Assembly: GCA_035369865.1 (NCBI GenBank)
Contig: DAOOVG010000005.1
Location: forward strand, 1-37,117
DNA from: MVYY01 sp035369865
GTDB lineage: Bacteria > Bacteroidota > Bacteroidia > Bacteroidales > Paludibacteraceae
DNA: 37,117 bases
Reading direction: 5' to 3'
The notes under the pieces are model-generated. The model ran no database searches, was not told where the DNA came from, and saw only the letters and a program-made list of their open reading frames with translations. Position numbers and translations under genes: made by a program. Position 1 is the stretch's first letter. Every line of letters starts with the position of its first letter. Below are positions 7,755-16,407 of this stretch, piece by piece.

Positions 7755-9530
7755 TCATTCATCTGAAAAATGTACCAGTAAATGTCGATAAGAATTAAAA
7801 ATAGTTGATTTTGAAACAAAACCAATGTAACGTTTTTGATCATCTACCACAGGCAAATTCCAGGCTCCCGTATCTTCAAAAATTTCCATTACTTTTTCCA
7901 TAGGCATATTAATATTAAGAACGGCTGGTGGTGAAACCATTAATTGTCCTACCGTGAATCGATGATATAATTCTCGACGAAACATAATATTTCTTACCTC
8001 ATCCAGTGATAGTACGCCTAACAAAATGCCAGTTTTTGAATCTACCACTGGAAAAATATTTCGCTTTGAATGAGCAATAACTTTCACCAGTTCTCCAAGT
8101 GTCATTTCTGGATGAAGAATAATTAAGTCCTTTTCAATGACATTATTCATTTTAAGCATCGTCAAGACCGCTTTATCTTTGTTATGCGTTAACAACTCAC
8201 CTTTTTGTGCGAGTCGCATGGCATAAATGCTGTGAGGCTCAAATAAAATGATAGTCAAATAAGAAATAGTTGAGACAATAATTAAAGTCATAAATAAATA
8301 ATAACCACCTGTAAGTTCTGCAATTAAGAAAATTCCTGTCAGTGGAGCATGCATGACGCCCGACATCAATCCCGCCATTCCTGCCAATGCAAAATTTTCA
8401 ATGGGTATAGGCAATCCCATAAGTCTTAAAAGTTTTGCCACCACAAATCCCGTGAGACATCCTACAAACAGACTGGGCGCAAAAATTCCACCTACTCCTC
8501 CGGCATTGGTAGTTGAAGTAGAAGCAAAAACTTTAAAAATAATAATAAGGACGAGATAAGAAATCAGAGCCCAGGAATTATCTTCGTGACCGAAAAACAA
8601 GCTCTGGCTTAGTACAGAAGAAACATCACCATTTAACAATAAGGAAATAGTATCATAACCTTCACCATAGAGCGGTGGAAAGAAAAAAATGAGTACGCTG
8701 AGGATACTTCCGCCAAGAGCAATTTTTTTATAAGGATTTTCAATTTTTTGAAAAAAATTTTCCAGTTTATAAGTTCCCCTTGTAAAATATAAAGAAACTA
8801 ACCCACAAATAACACCCAATAATATTAAATAAGGAATACGCGAAACATTAAAAGGTTCATAGTGGGTAAATTGAAACATAAATTCATCACCGGTCAAAAT
8901 ATAAGTGAAACAAGTTGCTGTAACAGACGAAATAAGTAGCGGGACAATAGAAGTCATGGTCATGTCCAGCATTAAAACTTCAAGAGTGAAAACCAGCCCT
9001 GCAATGGGAGCTTTAAAAATTCCAGCAATAGCACCTGCAGCTCCACAACCTACCAGTAACATAAGTGTTTTTTGGTTCATTTTGAAAAATTTCCCCAGAT
9101 TTGAGCCAATGGCTGATCCAGTCAATACTATTGGCGCTTCTGCTCCAACCGACCCACCAAAACCAATAGTAATGGCACTCCCCACAAGAGAAGTCCAAAC
9201 ATTATGAAGTTTCAGAATACTTTTTCGTTGTGAAATAGCATAAAGAACGCGTGTTACTCCATGACTAATATCGTCCTTTACAATGTTTCTGACAAACAAA
9301 GAAGTGATAAAAATGCCAATGATAGGAGTAATTAAATATAAATAATTGAGATTTTCTTTGTTAAAACTTTCTGTAACGAGAGTTTGTATGGAATGGATGG
9401 AAGTTTTAAGAATAAAGGCAGCGAGTGAACACAAAATTCCAACTACCAAACTTAAAATAAGAATGAATTGACGTTCTTTTATATGCTTTTCCCGCCAAGT
9501 AATCAATTTCGCATAAGTCTCTTTTCTCAT
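7755..9530 (-). CDS. ClC-family chloride channel/antiporter with tandem CBS domains
   Basis: A 591-residue membrane protein. Residues 20-440 form the ClC fold with about ten or more hydrophobic segments. The ion-pathway motif GSVGAEAP is at 126-133, keeping the gating glutamate E131 of the GxExP loop, and a second pore motif GGVGGIFAPSLF lies near 335-350. From about residue 455 two CBS domains follow (DLIILHPEMTLGELVKVI and VSPPAVLNINMPMEKVMEIF), which usually bind adenine nucleotides and regulate transport. It moves chloride across the inner membrane as a channel or H+/Cl- exchanger; which one cannot be told here. A TATCTTTG box lies just upstream (9556-9563). It may be cotranscribed with xseB. 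Confidence 0.9.
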   Translation of the reverse strand: MRKETYAKLITWREKHIKERQFILILSLVVGILCSLAAFILKTSIHSIQTLVTESFNKENLNYLYLITPIIGIFITSLFVRNIVKDDISHGVTRVLYAISQRKSILKLHNVWTSLVGSAITIGFGGSVGAEAPIVLTGSAIGSNLGKFFKMNQKTLMLLVGCGAAGAIAGIFKAPIAGLVFTLEVLMLDMTMTSIVPLLISSVTATCFTYILTGDEFMFQFTHYEPFNVSRIPYLILLGVICGLVSLYFTRGTYKLENFFQKIENPYKKIALGGSILSVLIFFFPPLYGEGYDTISLLLNGDVSSVLSQSLFFGHEDNSWALISYLVLIIIFKVFASTSTTNAGGVGGIFAPSLFVGCLTGFVVAKLLRLMGLPIPIENFALAGMAGLMSGVMHAPLTGIFLIAELTGGYYLFMTLIIVSTISYLTIILFEPHSIYAMRLAQKGELLTHNKDKAVLTMLKMNNVIEKDLIILHPEMTLGELVKVIAHSKRNIFPVVDSKTGILLGVLSLDEVRNIMFRRELYHRFTVGQLMVSPPAVLNINMPMEKVMEIFEDTGAWNLPVVDDQKRYIGFVSKSTIFNSYRHLLVHFSDE

Positions 9531-9555
9531 TTGCTCTTTCCAAAAATGAACAGAA

Positions 9556-9587
9556 CAAAGATAAAAAAAATCATTATTCTATGCCAA
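9556..9587 (-). promoter_or_regulatory. Candidate promoter of the ClC channel gene
   Basis: On the minus strand TATCTTTG (9556-9563) fits the TAnnTTTG -7 element. A TTG word lies 21 bases further upstream (9585-9587), near the usual -33 position. The leader to the ATG would be about 20 bases. Judged by eye only. Confidence 0.35.
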
Positions 9588-10100
9588 CTTGTTTTTCAAA
9601 CATGAAAATAATTTAGTATTTAGATCATCTTAGAATTATATCTTGAATGTAAGCAGTCCAGAGAAAAACACTCAAGAAATGCTCCATGAAAAATCAGTTT
9701 GAAAGTCGATTTTTTCCAGGAAATAGAAAAATAAGATATGTGTATCCGCGAAGCATCCTAAAGAGATTTGACAACAGGAAAAAGTTATAAAAAATTCCAA
9801 AAAAATTATTGTATAATTCATTGATATTTAATATCTTTATATCATAATTTATCATTAAAGGAACAACAAAATGAATATCTTATATAAAGTTTAAAAATTG
9901 ATTGCACAAATGGTTACCCTTTTTTAAATTGAGATTAGGAAATGTCATAATATTTTGAATGGTTTTATTCCTTTTAAAAAAGGTTTGTGTATTTACAAAT
10001 TAGAATCTATTTATTATATTTAGGTATTTAGCAAAATGTCTCTACTCGAAACTTGCTTCCCTCACCTCGAATCTCGAACCTCGCATAATGGTATGAAACA

Positions 10101-10140
10101 AAAAAACTCCCTTCAAATATTTAATTTTCAGGGAGTTTTT
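10101..10140 (-). terminator. Rho-independent terminator of gap
   Basis: An inverted repeat aaaaactccc/gggagttttt (arms near 10102-10111 and 10131-10140, loop of 19 bases) begins 21 bases past the gap stop codon. In the gap direction, GC-rich pairs form the stem core and the run of T follows the second arm. The A/T runs on both sides would let it work in both directions. Confidence 0.75.
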
Positions 10141-10161
10141 GGCTAAGTTTATGAAAAAAAA

Positions 10162-11163
10162 TTATTTTACAGAAGCCATGTGTTGAATTAAATCAAGCAC
10201 TTTGTTTGAATAACCCCATTCATTATCGTACCAGCTAACGAGCTTCACGAAATTACTATTTAGAGCGATTCCTGCATTGGCATCAAAAATAGAGGTACGC
10301 GGATCGTGAATGAAATCAGTGGATACAACCGCATCTTCCGTATAGCCCAAAATTCCTTTTAATTCATTTTCAGAAGCAGCTTTTACAGCAGCTTTTATTT
10401 CTTCATAAGTAGCGGCTTTTTCTAACCGGCAAGTCAAATCAACCACTGATACATCAGCTACTGGAACACGCATTGACATTCCTGTCAATTTGCCATTCAA
10501 TGAAGGAATAACTTTACCTACGGCTTTTGCAGCACCAGTTGAAGAGGGAATAATATTGTTCAAGATAGAACGACCGCCTCTCCAATCTTTATTTGAAGGA
10601 GCATCAACTGTTTTCTGAGAATTGGTTGCTGCATGAATAGTGGTCATTAATCCTTCAACGATGCCAAATTTTTCATGAATTACTTTTGCTAATGGAGCAA
10701 GACAGTTAGTGGTACACGAAGCATTTGAAACAATGTTCATATCAGGAGTGTATTTATCCAGATTAACACCGCAAACGAACATTGGAGCATCATTGGAAGG
10801 AGCTGTAATAACTACTTTTTTTGCACCTGCTTTTAAATGAGCGGATGCTTTTTCAATAGTTGTAAATACTCCTGTAGATTCAACAATGTATTCAGCGCCA
10901 GTAGCAGCCCAGCCGATATTTACAGGGTCTTTTTCAGCAAAGAAAACTACTTCTTTACCATTAACGAAAAGTTTACCATCTTTTTTTTCGGCGGTACCTT
11001 CAAATTTACCATGTACACTATCAAATTTCAACATATAAATCAGATAATCCATATCCAAGAATGGATCATTTACTGCAACGACTTGAATGTCGTTTCTTTC
11101 TTGAGCAGCACGGAAAACTAATCGTCCAATGCGGCCAAAACCATTAATACCTACTTTAATCAT
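10162..11163 (-). CDS. gap: Glyceraldehyde-3-phosphate dehydrogenase (type I)
   Basis: A 333-residue GAPDH of glycolysis and gluconeogenesis. The NAD fold starts IKVGINGFGRIGRLVFRAA, the catalytic cysteine C150 lies in SNASCTTNCLAP, and the phosphate-binding TAATNSQKTVD-like segment, RVPVADVSVVDLT and the C-terminal SWYDNEWGYSNKVLDL are all present. Full length. It is flanked by a strong terminator and a good promoter (TTTG-N19-TAATTTTG at 11206-11236), so it is almost certainly transcribed alone. Confidence 0.97.
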   Translation of the reverse strand: MIKVGINGFGRIGRLVFRAAQERNDIQVVAVNDPFLDMDYLIYMLKFDSVHGKFEGTAEKKDGKLFVNGKEVVFFAEKDPVNIGWAATGAEYIVESTGVFTTIEKASAHLKAGAKKVVITAPSNDAPMFVCGVNLDKYTPDMNIVSNASCTTNCLAPLAKVIHEKFGIVEGLMTTIHAATNSQKTVDAPSNKDWRGGRSILNNIIPSSTGAAKAVGKVIPSLNGKLTGMSMRVPVADVSVVDLTCRLEKAATYEEIKAAVKAASENELKGILGYTEDAVVSTDFIHDPRTSIFDANAGIALNSNFVKLVSWYDNEWGYSNKVLDLIQHMASVK

Positions 11164-11205
11164 TTTATTACTTATTTTTTAAAATTAGTTTACTTTAAAT
11201 CTGTG

Positions 11206-11236
11206 CAAAATTACAGAATTATGTTTGATTCTCAAA
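11206..11236 (-). promoter_or_regulatory. Promoter of gap (Bacteroidota -33/-7 type)
   Basis: Minus-strand TTTG (11233-11236), exactly 19 bases, then TAATTTTG (11206-11213). This is a full match to the TTTG-N19-TAnnTTTG consensus established for Bacteroides. It gives a leader of roughly 35-40 bases to the gap ATG. It is the best promoter in the window. Confidence 0.65.
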
Positions 11237-11355
11237 ACACTTCAAATTAATTAAAGAAAATTTTATGCAATTAAATTTTACATTTTAATTTATTCCACCA
11301 AAATTTAATCACTATGGTCTTTCCTCTCACTTTTTATTGTAGAAAAAATGGGTGT

Positions 11356-11595
11356 TTATTTTTTCTTACTTTTATTTTTCTGGTTTTCTTTTTCCTTTTT
11401 CTTTGAAGTATCGATTTTAAAAATAGAATATAGAAAAGAAAAACCAATTAAGCTGGAAAGTGTTAATAAGAAAGCAATTATCAAGCCAATCAGTCCTAAC
11501 GTTCCTTTTAATACACTTTTATAAAAAAGTATAATCAATACGATAGCCACGCCCAATCGCAAAATTTTATCATTACCACCAACATTTGTTTTCAT
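11356..11595 (-). CDS. Small DUF2892/YgaP-transmembrane-like membrane protein
   Basis: A 79-residue protein. The start KTNVGGNDKILRLGVAIVL matches the DUF2892 pattern (N-G-x-D-x-x-x-R-x-x-x-G), followed by two hydrophobic helices at about 10-28 and 30-55 joined by KGTLGLIGL, and a lysine-rich tail from 66 on. Family members usually end with a C-P-x-Y...C motif. Here the corresponding segment reads GFSFLYSIFKIDTS, with both cysteines replaced. The function of the family is unknown. It stands alone between gap and recX. Confidence 0.7.
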   Translation of the reverse strand: MKTNVGGNDKILRLGVAIVLIILFYKSVLKGTLGLIGLIIAFLLTLSSLIGFSFLYSIFKIDTSKKKEKENQKNKSKKK

Positions 11596-11728
11596 GGTTA
11601 TTTTTTTAATGAATTAATTTTAATTTTAAAACAAACTTTTTATAAGAGAAGTTCAATAAATGTATACCAAATAATAAATGACTTTGAAAAATAAAACCGA
11701 ATCAAAACCAAAAAATTCATTCTTTTGT

Positions 11729-12211
11729 TTAACGAAAAGTTCCATTTTCTTCTAAATATTGAAGCACCTTTTCAATCGCTGCAGGCTCAAAACCTTTTCC
11801 CTGAGCAAAACGAAAAAGTTTTCCTCTTTTTTCATAATCCGTCAAATTTTTAAAAGTTGCTAACTTTGACTTTAACAAATCTTCCAATATGCTTAAATAT
11901 TCTTCTTCGTCAATAAAGGAAAGAGCTTCGTCAATCAATTCTTCGTTCAAACCTTTGGCACGCAAAGCTAAGGCAATTTTAATTTTTCCCCACTTGTTGA
12001 ATCGGAATTTATCATTGACAAATGCCTTACAATATCTTTTTTCATTGATAAAATCATTTGCCAGCAATTTATCAATTAGTTTTTTCTTCAAAGATTTTTC
12101 TACTTTCCAGCTTGTCAATTTCTGATCTATTTCAGACACACAGTGTTCTGAAAGCGAGCAATAAGAAGCTACTTTTTGAAATAATTCATCAGCAGAAAAT
12201 TCTTTTTTCAT
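11729..12211 (-). CDS. recX: Regulatory protein RecX
   Basis: A 160-residue, highly charged all-helical protein with the three-helix repeats of RecX: an N-terminal ELFQKVASYCSLSEHCVSEI, the core LLANDFINEKRYCKAFVNDK, and KWGKIKIALALRAKGLNEEL, which is the most conserved part of the family. RecX binds RecA filaments and tunes recombination and the SOS response. No recA is adjacent. In relatives I recall it next to prmC. Here the two are on the same strand but parted by the plus-strand MATE/kinase pair. Confidence 0.85.
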   Translation of the reverse strand: MKKEFSADELFQKVASYCSLSEHCVSEIDQKLTSWKVEKSLKKKLIDKLLANDFINEKRYCKAFVNDKFRFNKWGKIKIALALRAKGLNEELIDEALSFIDEEEYLSILEDLLKSKLATFKNLTDYEKRGKLFRFAQGKGFEPAAIEKVLQYLEENGTFR

Positions 12212-12386
12212 ATTCGATTACTTTTAAAAGCAAACAAAAATAACAAATATTTTTCTAAGTTTTTCATTCATCAATTGATTAGATTATTCGCTCTTTAAAA
12301 ACACCTTCTATAAGTCATCGCAAAAATCGTTTACAATAAACCAGCATTTTTTGTAATTTTGCTACGATTTAGAAGTAAAAAGGCTT

Positions 12387-13772
12387 ATGGAATTAAAAGG
12401 ATTACCGCTCACGTTAGGGACTGAAAAAATTCGTAATTTATTGATTCAGTATTCGTTACCCGCCATCATTGCTATGACGGCATCCTCGCTTTATAACATT
12501 ACTGACAGTATTTTTATTGGACATGGCGTAGGAGCATTGGCTATTTCAGGTTTGGCAATAACTTTCCCTTTCATGAACCTTTCTGCGGCTTTTGGTTCGC
12601 TGGTAGGCGTTGGAGCAGCCACTTTGATGTCGGTTCGTTTGGGACAAAAAGATTACACTACAGCCAATCAAATTTTAGGAAATGTATTTGTATTGAATAT
12701 TATTTTTGGGTTGGCTTTTACGATTATTTCTCTTATTTTTCTGGATCCCATTCTTTATTTTTTTGGTGCCAGTCCTGCCACTTTACCTTATGCCCATGAT
12801 TTTATGGTTATTATTTTGATTGGGAATGTAATTACTCATATTTATCTGGGATTGAATGGTTTACTGCGTTCGATAGGAAAACCTGAAAAAGCGATGTATG
12901 CTACCTTAACCACAGTAGGTTTGAATCTGATATTAAATCCTCTTTTTATTTTTGGTTTCAAATGGGGAATTCGTGGTAGTGCTTTAGCAACTGTTCTTTC
13001 GCAAACCATTTTGCTTATTTGGCAAATAAAACTTTTCAGTGATAAAGAAAATTTTATTCATTTTCAAAAGGGCATTTTTAAACTAGATAAAAGGATTGTA
13101 AAAGAATCGTTGGCTATTGGGATGTCACCTTTTTTAATGAACGCAGTGGGTAGTATTATTGTTATTGTTTTAAATCAATCGTTGATCAGGCATGGAGGCG
13201 ATCTGGCAGTTGGAGCATATGGAATTATTAATCGGGTAACTTTTCTTTTTGCTATGGTGGTAGTAGGATTAAATCAGGGAATGCAACCCATCGCAGGATA
13301 TAATTTTGGAGCTCAGAAATTCGACAGAGTAAATGAAGTACTCAAGCTTACTATTCTCTTTGCTACTGCTATAATGACAGTAGGTTTTTTAATCGGAGAA
13401 CTGTTTCCCAGGGCTGTAGCGTCTATTTTTACAAAGGATAAAGAACTTATCCGATTAGCAAGTGAAGGTTTACGAATTACTTTTATTTTCTTTCCCATTG
13501 TTGGATTTCAAATGGTAACAACTAATTTTTTTCAAAGTATAGGAATGGCAGGAAAGGCAATTTTTTTATCTTTGACCAGACAATTGATATATTTATTACC
13601 TTGTTTACTCATTTTTCCTTCTATTTATGGACTAAAAGGAGTTTGGTACAGCATGCCTGTTGCTGATTTACTTGCCACACTTACAGCAGCTTATATGCTT
13701 TTTGTCAATTATCGTAAAAACATTTCAAAGTCAAAATTAATTTCACAAACAAAAAGTTATCAAAATGAATGA
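12387..13772 (+). CDS. MATE-family multidrug/cation efflux transporter
   Basis: A 461-residue protein with 12 predicted transmembrane helices in two six-helix MatE halves. The start LPLTLGTEKIRNLLIQYSLP and ITDSIFIGHGVGALAISGL are typical of the MepA/DinF-like branch. The second half carries LNQGMQPIAGYNFGA, a well-kept family signature. MATE pumps export cationic drugs or metabolites in exchange for Na+ or H+; the substrate is not predictable. A TAATTTTG box sits at 12354-12361, 25 bases before the ATG. The gene overlaps the next one by 8 bases, so the two are surely translated from one message. Confidence 0.92.
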   Translation: MELKGLPLTLGTEKIRNLLIQYSLPAIIAMTASSLYNITDSIFIGHGVGALAISGLAITFPFMNLSAAFGSLVGVGAATLMSVRLGQKDYTTANQILGNVFVLNIIFGLAFTIISLIFLDPILYFFGASPATLPYAHDFMVIILIGNVITHIYLGLNGLLRSIGKPEKAMYATLTTVGLNLILNPLFIFGFKWGIRGSALATVLSQTILLIWQIKLFSDKENFIHFQKGIFKLDKRIVKESLAIGMSPFLMNAVGSIIVIVLNQSLIRHGGDLAVGAYGIINRVTFLFAMVVVGLNQGMQPIAGYNFGAQKFDRVNEVLKLTILFATAIMTVGFLIGELFPRAVASIFTKDKELIRLASEGLRITFIFFPIVGFQMVTTNFFQSIGMAGKAIFLSLTRQLIYLLPCLLIFPSIYGLKGVWYSMPVADLLATLTAAYMLFVNYRKNISKSKLISQTKSYQNE

Positions 13773-14397
13773 AAATTTTGTCATCACCATTGGTCGTCAA
13801 ATTGGCAGTGGTGGCCATCAAATTGGAGAAAAAATTGCTAAATACTTTAATATCTCTTTTTATGATAAAGAATTAATTCAAGCAGTTTCGCAGGAAACTG
13901 GTTTAGCAAAAGAACTTTTTGATAAAATGGATGAGAAAAAAAGTCATAGTATTTTCAGTAACTTTTTAGGACTACACAATTCTGTAATGATGGATCAATT
14001 TTATTTATGCGATAATTATCTCTCCAACGAAGCTTTATTTAAAATTCAGAGTGAAGTAATTCGTAAGCTCGCCGATCAAAAATCTTGTGTATTTGTAGGC
14101 AGATGTGCAGATTATGTATTAAAAGATTACCCGAGAATAGTAACTATTTTTATTACTGCCGATTTTGAGGATCGAATCAAAAGAATTATGGAACGGGAAA
14201 ATCTTTCCACCGAAAAAGCCAAAGAGTATCTAAAAAAGATGGAGAAAAAAAGAGCCGACTACTATAATTATTTTAGCAACAAACAATGGGGTGTAGCTGC
14301 TTCTTATCAATTATGCATCAATTCTTCAGCTCTTGGAGTAGAAAAAACTGTCGCTTATCTTATTGATTTTATTAAACAAAAATTACAACTTGACTGA
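13765..14397 (+). CDS. Cytidylate kinase-like family protein
   Basis: A 210-residue P-loop protein of the Cytidylate_kin2 family. A glycine-rich nucleotide loop GRQIGSGGHQIGEKIA is near residues 10-25. A central VFVGRCADYVLKDYPR and an arginine-rich lid region RIKRIMEREN lead to the adenylate-kinase-like fold. It differs from housekeeping CMP kinase Cmk, whose P-loop is of the GPxGxGKS kind, and the true substrate is not known. The ATG overlaps the end of the MATE gene by 8 bases, which suggests translational coupling and perhaps a shared role. Confidence 0.82.
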   Translation: MNENFVITIGRQIGSGGHQIGEKIAKYFNISFYDKELIQAVSQETGLAKELFDKMDEKKSHSIFSNFLGLHNSVMMDQFYLCDNYLSNEALFKIQSEVIRKLADQKSCVFVGRCADYVLKDYPRIVTIFITADFEDRIKRIMERENLSTEKAKEYLKKMEKKRADYYNYFSNKQWGVAASYQLCINSSALGVEKTVAYLIDFIKQKLQLD

Positions 14398-14440
14398 CTA
14401 ATTGTTTTTGTACTGGTTTCGAAAAATTTTTTCTTCAATG

Positions 14441-15283
14441 TTAAAAATAAATTGCTCTGATCATTCTATCATTTCCTGACAAATCTTTTTTTAATTCAAT
14501 CTGCTGAAAGCCTTCTTGTTCGAGCAATGTTACTATATTTTCTCCTGCTTTGTAATGAATTTCAAAATAAAGTTTTCCACCCTGATTCAAATGAATTTGA
14601 GCAAAATCGACGATATTCCTGTAAAACAACAAAGGATCATCTTTAGGTACAAACAAAGCCAACAAAGGTTCATAATTCAAAACATTTGGCAAAAGAGTTT
14701 CTTTTTCATTTTCTGGAACGTAGGGCGGATTGCTGACAATAATGTCCCATTTTTTATCAAAAAGTGGATTTTTTAAAATATCTGCTTCGAAAAAATGAAT
14801 TTCTGTATGATTGATTTTAGCATTCAGGCGGGCTGTTTCGATTGCCTCATGTGAAATATCACAAGCATCTACGTTGGCAAAAGGAAATTCATGCTTCAAA
14901 CTGATAGCAATGCAACCACTTCCTGTTCCAATATCTAAAATTTGCAAAGCTGAATTTTTATCATTTTCCTTTACTATCCATTCAATTAATTCTTCCGTTT
15001 CGGGACGAGGAATCAATACCGAAGAATTTACTAAAAAATTCAAACCATAAAATTCTGTTTCGCCTAAAAGATACTGAATTGGAACATATTCTTTAAGTTT
15101 GAACAGAAATGAATTCAATTTATTCCATTGTTCAGAAGAAAATTTTGTATTTTTGTTAATTAAAATTTCAGAACGTGAAAACCCGGTTATTTTTTCTAAC
15201 AATAAATAACCAAAACTTTGAATCTCATTGTCAGGATAATAACCTTTTAATTCAGTTTGAATATATTTCATTATTTCTTCCAT
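14441..15283 (-). CDS. prmC: Peptide chain release factor N5-glutamine methyltransferase
   Basis: A 280-residue SAM-dependent enzyme that methylates the glutamine of the GGQ motif in release factors. The N-terminal helical domain is followed by the SAM loop LDIGTGSGCIA (117-123 for the glycine-rich core) and the catalytic NPPY at 185-188, within IVSNPPYVP. I chose the ATG at 15283 (MEEIMKYIQTEL); 15271 is also possible. A frame open to 15430 would add 49 residues lacking in the family and would run into the divergent ribD start. It shares a 73-base intergenic region with ribD. Confidence 0.93.
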   Translation of the reverse strand: MEEIMKYIQTELKGYYPDNEIQSFGYLLLEKITGFSRSEILINKNTKFSSEQWNKLNSFLFKLKEYVPIQYLLGETEFYGLNFLVNSSVLIPRPETEELIEWIVKENDKNSALQILDIGTGSGCIAISLKHEFPFANVDACDISHEAIETARLNAKINHTEIHFFEADILKNPLFDKKWDIIVSNPPYVPENEKETLLPNVLNYEPLLALFVPKDDPLLFYRNIVDFAQIHLNQGGKLYFEIHYKAGENIVTLLEQEGFQQIELKKDLSGNDRMIRAIYF

Positions 15284-15356
15284 AATGCAAAAATAAACAA
15301 TTTGTAAAAACAAGTGAATAACAACATTATTTTTAAAATTAGGTTTTACTGGAAAC

Positions 15357-16400
15357 ATGACTGAAGAAGAAAAATATATAGCACGCTGTTTACAAATAGC
15401 CTCATATGGAGATGGTTTTGTAGCTCCCAATCCAATGGTAGGAGCTGTTCTGGTTAATGAAGAAAAAATTATTGGCGAAGGCTTTCACCAATACTTCGGT
15501 CAAGCTCATGCTGAACGGAATGCCATTCTTTCGGTAAAAGATCCAGAACAATTAAAGAATGCTACTTTATATGTAAACCTTGAACCTTGCTCTCATTATG
15601 GACACACACCGCCATGTGCCAATTTTATTGTAGATTGTAAGATTCCAAAAGTAGTGATTGGCACCTATGATCCTAATCCAGATGTTTATGGACAAGGTGT
15701 AGAAATTCTTCAAAAAGCAGGAATTGAAGTAAAAATAGGCGTTTTAGAAAAAGAATGTAGAGAATTGAACAAACGTTTTTTTACTTTTCATGAAAAGAAA
15801 CGTCCATTTGTTACACTAAAATGGGCTCAAACTATTGATGGATTTATTGATCAAAACAGAACGGATGTTCTACAATTACCGCTGAACATTTCCAATCATT
15901 TTACAAAAATTCTTACACATAAAATACGTTCTGAAAATCAAGCCATTCTCGTTGGCACCAATACAGTTATTTTAGATAATCCTTCCTTAACCGTTCGATA
16001 CTGGTGGGGAAAATCACCTATCAGAATTGCGATAGATCGTCTTGGAAAAGTTCCAGAAAATTATCATTTACTTGATGGGAATACCCCTACCATTATTTTT
16101 ACGGAACAACTACGCCAAAATAAACAAAATTTAAAATACATTCCAATAAATTTTGATAAAGATATTTTATCAACTGTTTTACAAAAGATTTATGAACTGA
16201 ATATTCATTCCATTTTAGTGGAAGGCGGTGCTCAATTATTAACAAATTTTATTATTTCCAACTTGTGGGACGAAGCTTATGTAGAAGTAGCACCTTTTGA
16301 AATTGGTAAAGGCGTAGCCGCATCCATTATGCCACTAATGCCTTATGCAAGGAAAAATTTTTATGGGCATGAATGGTATCATTATAAGAATAAAAAATAA
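15357..16400 (+). CDS. ribD: Bifunctional riboflavin biosynthesis deaminase/reductase RibD
   Basis: A 347-residue two-domain enzyme for riboflavin synthesis. The deaminase domain (1-145) has the zinc site H51-A-E53 and C78/C87 in PCSHYGHTPPC. The reductase domain (about 150-345) has PFVTLKWAQTIDG, NQAILVGTNTVILDNPSLTVR, and ILVEGGAQLLTNFI. It converts the pyrimidine made by GTP cyclohydrolase II through deamination and NADPH-dependent ribose reduction. It is the first of a plus-strand series and is followed after 7 bases by the cardiolipin synthase gene. No FMN riboswitch is visible in the 73-base gap before it. The other rib genes are elsewhere. Confidence 0.96.
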   Translation: MTEEEKYIARCLQIASYGDGFVAPNPMVGAVLVNEEKIIGEGFHQYFGQAHAERNAILSVKDPEQLKNATLYVNLEPCSHYGHTPPCANFIVDCKIPKVVIGTYDPNPDVYGQGVEILQKAGIEVKIGVLEKECRELNKRFFTFHEKKRPFVTLKWAQTIDGFIDQNRTDVLQLPLNISNHFTKILTHKIRSENQAILVGTNTVILDNPSLTVRYWWGKSPIRIAIDRLGKVPENYHLLDGNTPTIIFTEQLRQNKQNLKYIPINFDKDILSTVLQKIYELNIHSILVEGGAQLLTNFIISNLWDEAYVEVAPFEIGKGVAASIMPLMPYARKNFYGHEWYHYKNKK

Positions 16401-16407
16401 ATAAGAA

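Larger units (their letters stand above)
9531..10161. other. AT-rich intergenic region between ClC gene and gap
   Basis: These 631 bases hold the ClC promoter at the left and the gap terminator at the right. Between them I see no open frame with coding character. Near 10044-10084 is a short island built from ctcgaa/cctcg words (tcgaa, cctcgaat, ctcgaacctcg). It resembles the other degenerate intergenic repeats in this window and stands out by its GC content. Confidence 0.55.

Noticed and set aside
8905..9207. 100-codon plus-strand frame
   Set aside because: It lies antisense within the well-supported ClC gene and shows no family character.
15284..15430. N-terminal extension of PrmC by 49 residues
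   Set aside because: It overlaps the divergent ribD start and has no counterpart in the family.
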